From: Bacteroidota bacterium
GTDB lineage: Bacteria > Bacteroidota > Bacteroidia > Chitinophagales > Chitinophagaceae
DNA: 64,000 nucleotides
Reading direction: 5' to 3'
NCBI GenBank assembly: GCA_026391435.1
Contig: JAPLEJ010000003.1
Span: forward strand, 1 to 64,000
Every line of letters begins with the position of its first letter. Within the stretch, counting starts at the first letter, position 1. The notes under the pieces are model-generated. The model was not told where the DNA came from and searched no databases. It was given only the letters and a program-made list of their open reading frames with translations. The position numbers and the translations under genes are program-made. This document shows, piece after piece, positions 9,749-18,078 of the stretch.

Positions 9749-12019
9749 TTATTTATTCCACCAATAGGTGAACTTTAATACAACTGCTCTATTTTTTACG
9801 AATACGGGTCCAATATAGTAATTGTCGGTATATACTATGAATAAATCTGATACCGGCTTATACCTCCATTGAAACCTTGTATTAAAGTTAATATTTTTTG
9901 TTTGTTCATTGTATTGAAAAAAGGTAGTAAAAAATAATTTGTTGGTAAAAGTGACATCTACTTTAGGCCCAATTAATAAAAAATTATTGTTACCCCAGGG
10001 CGCTGGTAACTCAATATGATTATAGGTACTTGAAAAATCAATATTGATATAGGGTTGTATGCGATATCCCAAATTCCCTGTAATGCTTAATAATTTACCA
10101 TTAGCGTAATAACCACCGATTCTTGTGGACAAGGCGTAAGTGAATTTGTGCTGTGGTGCAGACACTAAATCGAACCCACCAGTATTCCATTGATGTTTTG
10201 TACCTTTTTCTAAGGGCTCTTTTCCAATTCGAGTGGGATCAAAAGGAGACAATAATTCAACATAAAAATTTTGAGCAACAGCCGACAAAGTACTTTTATC
10301 TCTGTATGTAATTAAATATGTAAACGTATTACTATTATCGGTTTTTGAAAATTGACTGTTATAGTAATAAGTGCCATTGAACTGTGGCCCATGACTTAGG
10401 ATACTTCCACTTTTCGGGAAAAATAATCTTGTAATACTAGGATTTAATTTGATATAGTTATTCCTAGGTACATAACCTACTTCGGCATTGTAATTGTCTC
10501 CAACTATTTCGTGTTGCCACGCTAAGATCCATTTGCGTTGACTGTATTGTAAATTAGCTGCGTTTAAATAATCATTCCCTGTCATTCTTGGGGTAAATGA
10601 TTTTATAAAAATTGTTTTTCCTGATAAGGTATTATTAGGTGGAGCCAAGTAATATTCAAACCCAATATTTCTATTGTACTCGTTTCCATCATGTTCATAT
10701 ACGCAGTTGCATGACCCGTTCGAATTAGTTTTACCATTAAAATTCAAAGCAGTTCTGTCAATTACAAAAAGTTCGATACTTGATTTTTTGAATAATTTTC
10801 GTTGAAGTGCTAGTACTGTATAATTTTGCCCTGCTAAGTGAATATCATCATTGGGGCTTGTTTTCATATCCATTAATCCGATACGCCAATTTTTATCAAG
10901 ACGCCCACTTAGTCTTGCACCAAAATCGATGGTACTATTTAAACCAATACGTCTCGAAAAAAAAGGTCTTGTATTGGGGAAGCCTAAGTTGGAAAATAAA
11001 TCAGCGTTCTCTAAAAAAAATTGTCGATGCTCTGGAAAAAATAATTCAAATCGACTCAGATTGGTTACTTGTCTATCCACTTCTACTTGTGAAAAATCGG
11101 GATGTATGGTTAAGTCTAAATTTAAAGCAGAGGTTAAACTTATTTTTGCATCAATTCCGATGTCTTTTCCTATATCGCTTGGCTTTGTTATTTTATCACC
11201 AGCTGCATTGGTATAATCTTGTGAAACACTTGTTTTAACATAAGGAATAAGGGTAAAGTCATTTTTTGTTTTTTGGAGTGGCTCATCCCAGATCAAAACA
11301 CCTGCATAGGAAAGTGATGCAGTAGGGAATTGACGCGGCACAGGAGCCCACGCAGATTTTTCGGTACTCTTTAAATCATTTCTACTAAAATTAATTCCCC
11401 ACTCATTCATTCCTTCTTTATATCTAATAGAAGTGAATGGGATAGCTGCTTCAATAATATATTTATTTTTATCTGAGGTACTTGCTGTCGTCCATTTATT
11501 GTCCCAATTTAAATCAACGCTACCTCCATCATACATGGTTCCATCCCATTGTGCACCAGCTGCATTTACTCCAAAAGCGAATCCGCTATTCATATCACCA
11601 TAGGTGTCCATGAAAATGATAAAATTATCATTCTTCACAAATGCCCAATCTCGTTTTAGGGATTCAATGACATCAACACCATCTCCTATTTTAAAACAAG
11701 TGGCAATGATGTATAAGTTATCATTATCATAGGTCATCCTTACCTCGGTGGGGACCATAGCTTTACTTGTATCCATGGGTAATACCATTTTAAAATTGCT
11801 TGCCACTTCTGCCTTGGACCATGCATCTTCTTGCATTATACCATCTAGCTTAATGGGAACCTGGGTTTTATGTATATGGTATCTAAATTGCGCGTTTTTT
11901 TTCTGCCCCATGACCTGGCTGACCTGAAAACTTAAAAACAAAAAACATCCAAAAAGTGGTAGTTTCAAAATTGACTTGATTAATTGAGAATTAAATGTAA
12001 AGTTTTTCAGTTGAATCAA
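9749..12019 (-). CDS. DUF5916 outer-membrane protein with CBM9-like N-terminal domain
   Basis: 756 residues: leader ending near residue 38 (VMGQ), a carbohydrate-binding-family-9-like domain at about residues 48-240 (opening IKLDGIMQEDAWSKA, then TYDNDNLYIIATC) and a long C-terminal part rich in alternating aromatic beta strands ending KFTYWW, typical of an outer-membrane barrel. This two-part layout matches the Bacteroidota DUF5916 family, whose function is unestablished. It is upstream of, and probably co-transcribed with, the SASA esterase, hinting at a cell-surface glycan role. Only 36 bases separate its start from the divergent M24 peptidase gene. Confidence 0.8.
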   Translation of the reverse strand: MIQLKNFTFNSQLIKSILKLPLFGCFLFLSFQVSQVMGQKKNAQFRYHIHKTQVPIKLDGIMQEDAWSKAEVASNFKMVLPMDTSKAMVPTEVRMTYDNDNLYIIATCFKIGDGVDVIESLKRDWAFVKNDNFIIFMDTYGDMNSGFAFGVNAAGAQWDGTMYDGGSVDLNWDNKWTTASTSDKNKYIIEAAIPFTSIRYKEGMNEWGINFSRNDLKSTEKSAWAPVPRQFPTASLSYAGVLIWDEPLQKTKNDFTLIPYVKTSVSQDYTNAAGDKITKPSDIGKDIGIDAKISLTSALNLDLTIHPDFSQVEVDRQVTNLSRFELFFPEHRQFFLENADLFSNLGFPNTRPFFSRRIGLNSTIDFGARLSGRLDKNWRIGLMDMKTSPNDDIHLAGQNYTVLALQRKLFKKSSIELFVIDRTALNFNGKTNSNGSCNCVYEHDGNEYNRNIGFEYYLAPPNNTLSGKTIFIKSFTPRMTGNDYLNAANLQYSQRKWILAWQHEIVGDNYNAEVGYVPRNNYIKLNPSITRLFFPKSGSILSHGPQFNGTYYYNSQFSKTDNSNTFTYLITYRDKSTLSAVAQNFYVELLSPFDPTRIGKEPLEKGTKHQWNTGGFDLVSAPQHKFTYALSTRIGGYYANGKLLSITGNLGYRIQPYINIDFSSTYNHIELPAPWGNNNFLLIGPKVDVTFTNKLFFTTFFQYNEQTKNINFNTRFQWRYKPVSDLFIVYTDNYYIGPVFVKNRAVVLKFTYWWNK

Positions 12020-12055
12020 AATAGTAATATCTTTAAATTATATAAATAAATAAGT

Positions 12056-13348
12056 ATGTCACATAATCGACGCAAATTTTTAAGCCTTACAGCACTTTCT
12101 GCGGGTGCAATGACACTAAGTAGTTCTGTATTTGGAAAAAGCACATCACAACAAAATTGGGATGATGATTTACCAAAGTCTATTCGTGATTTAAAACCTT
12201 TTAAAGGCGGAATTGAGCCTATAACAGTGGACGAGCGCAAGCAAAGAATTCAAAAGGCACAAGCTATCATGGAGCGTGAAAAAATAGATGCTATATTTTT
12301 AGAAGGTACTACTTCCTGTTATTACTTTACAGGAATGCGTTGGGGGCAAAGTGAACGCACTTTTGGAGTAGTGATTCCTGCCAAGGGCGCTATTGCGTAT
12401 GTGTGTCCAAAATTTGAAGAGGATCGCGCGCGTGAATTATTATTACCTGTATTTGGTGATGAAGTAAGATGTTGGGAAGAGCACGAGAGTCCTTATGCTG
12501 TGATTTTTGGAATTGTAAAAGATAGAGGCGTAAAGTATCATAAAATAGGAATGGAGGAAAGGGTTCGATTTTTTATTGCCGATGGTGTAAAAAAAGTGGC
12601 TACTGGATTTGAAGTAGTAGATGCAACGCCCATCACAGCAGGTTGTCGAATGATCAAAACAAAAGCAGAATTAGCTTTGATGCAAAGAGCAAGTGATGTC
12701 ACCATTGAAGCATATCAAGCAGCATTTCCTACGATACGTGATGGTATGTCTCAAACAGAATTTAGTAGTAATATTTCTGCTGCTTTTAGAAAATTAGGAT
12801 TTAGTGGTGGCGCTTCTGTACAAATTGGAAAATACTCAGCACTTCCTCATGGCAGTATTACACCACAAACAATTCATGAAGGAGATGTTGTCATGGTAGA
12901 TGGCGGAACCAGTTGCGAAGGGTATGCTTCAGATATTACAAGAACTTTTGTTTTAGGTAAAGCAAGCCAACGTCAAACGGATGTTTGGAACTTAGAAAAG
13001 AAAGCACAGGATGCCGCATTTGCAGCAGTAAAAATAGGAGCCCCTTGTGAACAAGTGGATGCTGCAGCGCGAGCTGTCATTGAAAATGGTGGATTTAGTC
13101 GTCAATATAAATTACCAGGATTGCCTCATCGAACCGGCCATGGCATTGGTTTAGAAGGGCATGAGTGGACTAATTTTGTAAAAGGAAATAAAACACCTAT
13201 CGCGGTAGGAATGTGTTTTAGTGACGAACCTACTATTTCAATACCTGGTGAATTTGGAATTAGATTGGAAGATTGTTTGTATATATCAGAAGAGGGTCCT
13301 CGCTTTTTTTCCAAGCAAAGTATATCTATTGACAAACCATTTGGATAA
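12056..13348 (+). CDS. M24 family metallopeptidase (Xaa-Pro aminopeptidase-like), Tat-exported
   Basis: Dimetal aminopeptidase of the pita-bread fold, probably removing residues in front of proline in the periplasm. The N terminus NRRKFLSLTALSAGA is a twin-arginine leader. A creatinase-type N-domain (about residues 55-195) precedes the catalytic domain. The five metal ligands of the family are all present: Asp282 in VDGGTS, Asp293 in SDITRTF, His362 in TGHGIGLEGHE, Glu391 in DEPT and Glu405 in RLEDC. The length of 430 residues is normal. Weak promoter-like box TATCTTTA at 12028-12035 precedes it by 20 bases. Xaa-Pro dipeptidase or creatinase-like activity are alternatives. Confidence 0.87.
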   Translation: MSHNRRKFLSLTALSAGAMTLSSSVFGKSTSQQNWDDDLPKSIRDLKPFKGGIEPITVDERKQRIQKAQAIMEREKIDAIFLEGTTSCYYFTGMRWGQSERTFGVVIPAKGAIAYVCPKFEEDRARELLLPVFGDEVRCWEEHESPYAVIFGIVKDRGVKYHKIGMEERVRFFIADGVKKVATGFEVVDATPITAGCRMIKTKAELALMQRASDVTIEAYQAAFPTIRDGMSQTEFSSNISAAFRKLGFSGGASVQIGKYSALPHGSITPQTIHEGDVVMVDGGTSCEGYASDITRTFVLGKASQRQTDVWNLEKKAQDAAFAAVKIGAPCEQVDAAARAVIENGGFSRQYKLPGLPHRTGHGIGLEGHEWTNFVKGNKTPIAVGMCFSDEPTISIPGEFGIRLEDCLYISEEGPRFFSKQSISIDKPFG

Positions 13349-13366
13349 ATTAAAGTAATCTAATTT

Positions 13367-14797
13367 TTAATTTACTCTCTGTATTGTAACCATTGCCGAA
13401 GGCGTTGCAGGCCTAGACGGTGATAATTGCGTACCCGTACCTGTAATACTTGTATTTATATTTTTAATAGTAAAATATATTTCAACATAGTCGTCAGTAC
13501 CAAGGTCTACAAAAAAAGAATTGATAATGGTGTTTTTTATTCCCGATCCCTGGATAGTATAAGTGTTATTGGTATTGGCAAAAGCGGCGCTGTTGCGACG
13601 AATCCATACACTAACCTCATCGTTGCCTACATCTGTTTTAATAAATTGTAATGCATATTTTACTATATAGATGCCTGCATTGGCCACTGTAATTCGGGCA
13701 GGAAGTCCACTGGTATTATTGACGATAATGATATTATTAGCAAAGCTGGTAAATCCAAATTTGACCGAAATGGCACTTAATACAGTTGTGATTTGTTTAG
13801 CAGTATCGTAAAAACTGCCATAGTCGTTTCGCAGTGGTGTATAATTTAAAGCAGTGATGATATCCTTGCTTGATAAGCTTCCTATGTTTATTTTATTATC
13901 GATTCTGTTGCTAAGACTAGTGGTGTCAATTGGTAAGATTTGACTTATTTTATTATAAATTTTAATCGTATCACTTGCATTTAGTTTTTGATTGATACGG
14001 TTACTTATAAAATTAGTATCAACTTTATTTAATTTTAAGTCAAGACGATTACTTAAAGTATTCGTATCTGTCTTATTGAGTTTATAATTTATGCGATTAC
14101 TAAGGCTAGTGGTATCTAATACTGGAATTTGACTTATTTTATTATATATTTTAAAGGTATCGATCGCATTTAGTTTTTGATTGATACGGTTGCTTAAATA
14201 TAGTGTGTCTATTTTTTTTAATTTCTCATTTAATAAAATGAGCGTCGCTTGTGAGGCAGGCTTAACGCTATCTGGTGTATTGTTTACTTTATCTAATGCG
14301 GCACTCATTTTAAAATCTTTTAGGTTATCAAAGCCAGTACCACCTTGATTTATACTAATTAATCCATTGATATTTTTAGCATCCACCTTATCGGCGTAAA
14401 AGGCAAATGGGACATAATTTATTTTTTGTGTACCAAGATTTATAAAATAAAAATCACCTGTGATATCTACTTCAACTTGTAAATATTTTTCTGAGCTAGC
14501 CCAATTTATATTATCAAAAGTTCCTATCGTTGCCATTTTTCTTTCTTCAGTACTCCCCACCACTATCGAAAAAAGTCCAATCACATTTGTAGTAACAGAT
14601 TTAATTTCTTGGTATTCGATATTCCCATTTAAGGAATCCGTTTTAATAGATAATCGAAGACTTATTATTTTATTAGCAATAACAAGCCCATTATTATTAC
14701 GAGCAATTCCTTGAAAATTAATTCCTTTATTATTTTGCGCATTTAAATACGTCAATAAAAAAGAGGCGAGCAATACTAAAAAAAATCTTTGTTTCAT
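13367..14797 (-). CDS. Repeat-stalk surface protein with C1q/TNF-like C-terminal head
   Basis: 476 residues with signal peptide (cut after LNA, residue 20). Region 25-140 is a beta domain widespread in Bacteroidota surface proteins (FQGIARNNNG...YVPFAFYADKV). Residues 200-305 hold about six copies of a 12-15-residue repeat of the type LSNRINQKLNKxDT, predicted to be helical or coiled coil. Residues 340-476 look like a C1q/TNF jelly-roll head (ARITVANAGIYIVKYALQF, then IYFTIKNIN). A trimeric stalk-and-head adhesin-like architecture is therefore likely. It follows the T9SS-tagged mini-protein at 14813 by 15 bases and probably shares its transcript. Name and ligand are unknown. Confidence 0.7.
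   Translation of the reverse strand: MKQRFFLVLLASFLLTYLNAQNNKGINFQGIARNNNGLVIANKIISLRLSIKTDSLNGNIEYQEIKSVTTNVIGLFSIVVGSTEERKMATIGTFDNINWASSEKYLQVEVDITGDFYFINLGTQKINYVPFAFYADKVDAKNINGLISINQGGTGFDNLKDFKMSAALDKVNNTPDSVKPASQATLILLNEKLKKIDTLYLSNRINQKLNAIDTFKIYNKISQIPVLDTTSLSNRINYKLNKTDTNTLSNRLDLKLNKVDTNFISNRINQKLNASDTIKIYNKISQILPIDTTSLSNRIDNKINIGSLSSKDIITALNYTPLRNDYGSFYDTAKQITTVLSAISVKFGFTSFANNIIIVNNTSGLPARITVANAGIYIVKYALQFIKTDVGNDEVSVWIRRNSAAFANTNNTYTIQGSGIKNTIINSFFVDLGTDDYVEIYFTIKNINTSITGTGTQLSPSRPATPSAMVTIQRVN
13911..14212 (-). repeat. Direct repeats inside the stalk-coding region, period 189 bp
   Basis: The block starting CTAAGACTAGTGGTGTC at 13911 recurs with few changes as CTAAGGCTAGTGGTATC at 14100, 189 bases (63 codons) further on, and both are followed by matching stretches including TTTAGTTTTTGATTGATACGG. 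The copies encode the IYNKISQI plus LSNRINQKLN repeat units of the surface protein, so recombination could change stalk length in steps of whole codons. Confidence 0.8.
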
Positions 14798-14812
14798 TGC
14801 AAATTATTTTGG

Positions 14813-15343
14813 TTACATTTTTATTACCTTAAAAACTTTTGTTTTGGATAATGAATTTGCAACAACATAATGTAACACCACTATATATATACCAGTATTT
14901 GCCGAAGCAAATGGAATTTCTTGATAAAAATGCAATCCAGAGAATGGGCCTTTAATAATTTGATACGGCTTTCCTTGTTGAGTAAAAATTTCAATTTTTG
15001 AAATGACTAATCCAAGTTGAGCTACAGTTATTATTAATTTATCTTTTAGAGGATTAGGGCCAATGGAGAAACGAATTCCAATACTATCTACAATATTGAC
15101 ATTGTTTTCCATTAAAAAATTATTTTGTAGTAAACCTGCGGTAATCAAAAACTGATTCTTTGTATTCAGGGTATTCACTAATATGCCTTCTCCAAAACTC
15201 CAATCCCAGCTGTAGGGCTCCCCATATTTTGTATGGCCATTGACGTTGAAAGCATAAGGGTCCTTATTTTGACCATGCGCATTTTGTGCTAAGCTTAAGC
15301 ACAGTAACAAGTACCCTATTATTGTATTTTTGATGTTCTTCAT
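14813..15343 (-). CDS. Small secreted protein with type IX secretion C-terminal sorting domain
   Basis: 176 residues. Signal peptide cut after AHG (residue 24). A short middle domain carries the W-x-W-SFGE-x-L...AGLLQ pattern common in short Bacteroidota T9SS cargo. Residues about 92-176 form a type A sorting domain: IGPNPLKDKLIITV, ISKIEIFTQQGK, TGIYIVVLHY and KVFKVIKM. The protein should be exported by Sec, then moved across the outer membrane and attached by T9SS machinery, which is encoded outside this window. It lies first in a likely operon with the repeat-stalk protein downstream. Its own function is unknown. Confidence 0.75.
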   Translation of the reverse strand: MKNIKNTIIGYLLLCLSLAQNAHGQNKDPYAFNVNGHTKYGEPYSWDWSFGEGILVNTLNTKNQFLITAGLLQNNFLMENNVNIVDSIGIRFSIGPNPLKDKLIITVAQLGLVISKIEIFTQQGKPYQIIKGPFSGLHFYQEIPFASANTGIYIVVLHYVVANSLSKTKVFKVIKM

Positions 15344-15396
15344 ATCCTAAAATAATATTTTATATTATTGAAATATAAGTATTTATACATTTAATA

Positions 15397-15417
15397 AATT
15401 CTATATTTATTAGAATT
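15397..15417. promoter_or_regulatory. Inverted repeat with 7-bp arms upstream of the T9SS mini-protein
   Basis: AATTCTA (15397-15403), seven spacer bases, then TAGAATT (15411-15417). It lies about 55 bases upstream of the minus-strand start at 15343. The 281-base divergent interval 15344-15624 holds this element and the GC-rich palindrome at 15592, and otherwise AT-rich sequence without a gene. Could be an operator or chance in AT-rich DNA. Confidence 0.3.
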
Positions 15418-15591
15418 GTACCTATAGTTTTTAGTATTAAGTTGCTTTGATTGGTCTATATCCTATCATCTGTAGTGCTAATTTTAATCAACCAGACCTT
15501 TTATGATAAAATATTTCAATATTTGTAAATCAACGGATAATGTTTAATTTTAATCTTTAAAGCCCCCCGGTTTAAAACATTGCACTTAATT

Positions 15592-15603
15592 CCGTGAACA
15601 CGG
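15592..15603. promoter_or_regulatory. GC-rich 12-bp palindrome before the lipoprotein gene
   Basis: CCGTG-AA-CACGG is a perfect inverted repeat ending 21 bases before the ATG at 15625, in a region otherwise very AT-rich. Placement fits an operator or a 5'-leader hairpin. No known regulator matches by eye. Confidence 0.3.
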
Positions 15604-15624
15604 TGTAGTACAAAAAATATAGTT

Positions 15625-16086
15625 ATGAAAAAATGGAGTTTATTTTTAATCTGTCTATCTCTTGCTTTTATTTCATGTAGTAAAGGAGGCGATAGTAGTA
15701 CACCAGTGACGCCACCACCGCCGCCAGTAGTTGTAGCAGAGGCCGACATTGCTTTTAAGTTAGAAATTGATACGAAGGAAGTGGATTACAATGCTATTTA
15801 TGCCGCTTTAACTGCGACTCAACCAATTAACATTAATGTGACTTCAACACCCTTCCCAAAAGATGGTGTGAATATTGATATAACAGTAAAAAAAGATGTA
15901 GATAATTCAACTGTATATAATGAAAGTAAACTTGGTCCCTCAGCACCCACAAATCCTCTTATAGTTAATAGTTTAGTACCAGGTGTACTTTGTACTGGGA
16001 CAGTTACAGTGACTTCAAAAACACAAGATCCTGTGAGTAAGACTTATAAGACACTTACAAAAACATTTAAAATAGCGCGTAAGTAA
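15625..16086 (+). CDS. Small lipoprotein with proline-rich linker
   Basis: 153 residues. Lipobox FISC with Cys18 after a Lys-led hydrophobic leader. After the cysteine comes a short Gly/Ser stretch and a run of five prolines followed by valines (about residues 29-40), then a roughly 110-residue beta-rich, threonine-rich domain ending KTFKIARK. The layout is of an outer-membrane or surface lipoprotein whose domain is held off the membrane by the linker. No family recognised. A hairpin terminator follows the stop codon, indicating a monocistronic transcript. Confidence 0.65.
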   Translation: MKKWSLFLICLSLAFISCSKGGDSSTPVTPPPPPVVVAEADIAFKLEIDTKEVDYNAIYAALTATQPININVTSTPFPKDGVNIDITVKKDVDNSTVYNESKLGPSAPTNPLIVNSLVPGVLCTGTVTVTSKTQDPVSKTYKTLTKTFKIARK

Positions 16087-16113
16087 TTAACGCTTTCTCC
16101 TAAAATAGATACT

Positions 16114-16149
16114 TCCCCTGTCAGTTATTTACTTGCAGGGGATTTTTTT
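16114..16149 (+). terminator. Rho-independent terminator of the lipoprotein gene
   Basis: Stem TCCCCTG (16114-16120) pairs with CAGGGGA (16136-16142), 15-base loop, followed by seven T residues. It sits 28 bases after the stop at 16086. Its right half is also the last codons of the opposing aminotransferase gene, so the two genes share DNA at their ends. Confidence 0.65.
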
Positions 16150-17429
16150 GCGATGGCTTCTATGGCCATTACTAATTTATCTAAATCTTGAATACGGGTA
16201 TAAACATGTGGTGTGATGCGTACACAACTAACATTATCCCACACAATACCTACTGTGTGTATTTTATAGTTATTAAATAATGCATTGTCTAATTCGCCAG
16301 GCGTCATACCATCAACGCTCACACCACAAATAGCACAGGAGAATTCATCTTTTAATGAAGTATTAATTTTTACTTTAGGAATTTCTTTCACTCTAGTCGC
16401 CCAATAATTTTTTAAATAGCGAATGCGCTCTTCTTTTCTTTTACTACCAATTGCAGTATGAAAATTGATGGCTTCTCCAATACCTTGTTCGATAGGGAAG
16501 CTTCTGGTACCAAGGGTTTCAAACTTTCTAATATCCGTTCCTTTGGGGTTATCATTACATACCAATGGCCAAATTTTTTCGATATTTTCTTTTTTAATCC
16601 AAAGCATTCCGCTTCCAATGGGCGCAGATAAAAATTTATGTAAGGAAGTACCAAAATAGTCGCAACCTAAATCCGGTATTTTAAAATCCATTAAACCAAA
16701 ACTATGTGCACCATCCACAATGGTTTCGATATTATGCTTTTTAGCAAGCGCACATAATTTTTTTACTGGCATAATTTGACCTACCCAATTCACCATATGC
16801 GTAATATGAAACACTTTTGTTTTAGGAGTAATGGCATTTTCATAAATACGTACCATATCTTCTTCATTTTCCATTGGGAATTTAAAGTCGAGTTGTTTAT
16901 AAACAATACCTTCTCTCGAAGCTCTTTGCTTCCATGCATTCACCATATTGGGGTAATCAAATTTGCTACCCACTACTTCATCGCCTGCTTTCAAATTCAA
17001 TCCAAAGATGACTGTGTTTAATGCCTCGGTCGCATTTCTATTGATGGCAATTTCTTCAGGATCGCAGCCGGCTAATTGTGCTAATTTATATCTTAATGGT
17101 TCTCTTCCTTGATCTAAAATACGCCACATAAAATAGGAGGGGCCTTCGTTGGACATTTTATTAAAGGTCTCTACCGCTTCTTGCACAACTCTTGGACTTG
17201 GGCTAACGCCACCATTATTCAAATTGATGATAGAAGGGCTTACTGTATAGCCTTGCTGAATGACACTCCAATAATCTTCATCCATGGCTAACTCCTTAGG
17301 ACTTAGCATTTTCTTTTGCAAGTTGATATGCTCAAAATCGGCAGCATGGGCTTGATTAAACAAGCTATTTGCCGAAAAAGCACCTGCCATCAGGCCTAGG
17401 TGTTGGATAAAATTGCGACGGTTGGCCAT
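16125..17429 (-). CDS. Class V PLP-dependent aminotransferase (isopenicillin-N-epimerase-like), Tat-exported
   Basis: 434 residues with a twin-arginine leader (NRRNFIQHLGLMAGAF, cut near AHA at residue 29), so the enzyme is predicted periplasmic, unusual for a PLP enzyme but seen repeatedly in Bacteroidota members of this group. PLP features: DGAHSFG with Asp239 and His242, and the Schiff-base Lys265 in FGTSLHKFLSAP. Family members act as cysteine desulfurases, epimerases or amino-acid lyases; the isopenicillin epimerase label is by similarity only. Neighbours give no pathway. Its 3' end overlaps the terminator of the convergent lipoprotein gene. Confidence 0.8.
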   Translation of the reverse strand: MANRRNFIQHLGLMAGAFSANSLFNQAHAADFEHINLQKKMLSPKELAMDEDYWSVIQQGYTVSPSIINLNNGGVSPSPRVVQEAVETFNKMSNEGPSYFMWRILDQGREPLRYKLAQLAGCDPEEIAINRNATEALNTVIFGLNLKAGDEVVGSKFDYPNMVNAWKQRASREGIVYKQLDFKFPMENEEDMVRIYENAITPKTKVFHITHMVNWVGQIMPVKKLCALAKKHNIETIVDGAHSFGLMDFKIPDLGCDYFGTSLHKFLSAPIGSGMLWIKKENIEKIWPLVCNDNPKGTDIRKFETLGTRSFPIEQGIGEAINFHTAIGSKRKEERIRYLKNYWATRVKEIPKVKINTSLKDEFSCAICGVSVDGMTPGELDNALFNNYKIHTVGIVWDNVSCVRITPHVYTRIQDLDKLVMAIEAIAKKSPASK

Positions 17430-17465
17430 AGTTGTAATTTGAATAACTAAGTTAACTAATTATAA

Positions 17466-17473
17466 TATCTTTG
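17466..17473 (+). promoter_or_regulatory. Promoter -7 box TATCTTTG
   Basis: Exact match to the Bacteroidota primary-sigma -7 consensus TAnnTTTG, 17 bases before the TTG start at 17491. A TTTG at 17438-17441 is a candidate -33 element, but its 24-base spacer is long. Confidence 0.45.
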
Positions 17474-17490
17474 AATTATAAATTTTTAAG

Positions 17491-18006
17491 TTGAAGCGCA
17501 TCTCTTGTTCTATATTATTATTTTTAGCATTAAGTAGCCAGCTGGGTACCTATTTGGTATATGTTGTACAGCAAGAAATAAATAAGGAAAATATTGCACA
17601 GCAAATGGCACGCCAACTTCCAGAAGCAAATTTGGTTAAAATAAAAAATAGCCAAGAAATTAAGTGGGAAGAGAAAGGACGAGAGTTTTATTTACAAGGT
17701 ACTTTTTATGATGTTGTTAAAACGGAAAAAATAAATGGGGTGACTTGGTATTTTTGTATCAATGATAAAATGCAAACAAAATTGTATAATCAATATGCAA
17801 AGTCAATTCATTCAGAAACGACGAATTTACCTAATCAAAAAGAAACCAAACAGCATCTCAAATTTTCACTTTCTTATTTTTTAGTAGAGCCTTATTTGAT
17901 TTTTACTTTTAAAGATAATAAGTCTAATACACCTGAATTCGTGTATCAAGATAAGCTAACAAGTACTTTTGGAACTTTACTAGTACCTCCTCCGCAACAG
18001 ATATAA
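17491..18006 (+). CDS. Unknown small membrane-anchored or exported protein preceding a TonB receptor
   Basis: 171 residues starting at TTG (17491); no in-frame ATG occurs before the hydrophobic leader ISCSILLFLALSSQLGTYLVYVV, so TTG is the only start that keeps it. The rest is lysine-rich with an aromatic beta core (GREFYLQGTFYDVV, then GVTWYFCINDK) and ends in PPPQQI. Not recognised. The gene lies 72 bases upstream of the haemoglobin-type TonB receptor in the same direction and may be part of that uptake system. A weak imperfect hairpin (CCTGAAT / ATTCGGG, 18027-18048) lies between them and could attenuate or separate transcripts. Confidence 0.6.
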   Translation: MKRISCSILLFLALSSQLGTYLVYVVQQEINKENIAQQMARQLPEANLVKIKNSQEIKWEEKGREFYLQGTFYDVVKTEKINGVTWYFCINDKMQTKLYNQYAKSIHSETTNLPNQKETKQHLKFSLSYFLVEPYLIFTFKDNKSNTPEFVYQDKLTSTFGTLLVPPPQQI

Positions 18007-18078
18007 TTTTTCAAAATTATTAATTACCTGAATCAAAATGAATTCGGGCATGTATTTATTTAAATTAATTTATATCTT

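Noticed and set aside
13911-14212. CRISPR-like or tandem non-coding repeat
   Set aside because: The 189-bp spacing is a multiple of three, repeats are in frame inside a coding gene and there are no short identical repeat-spacer units.
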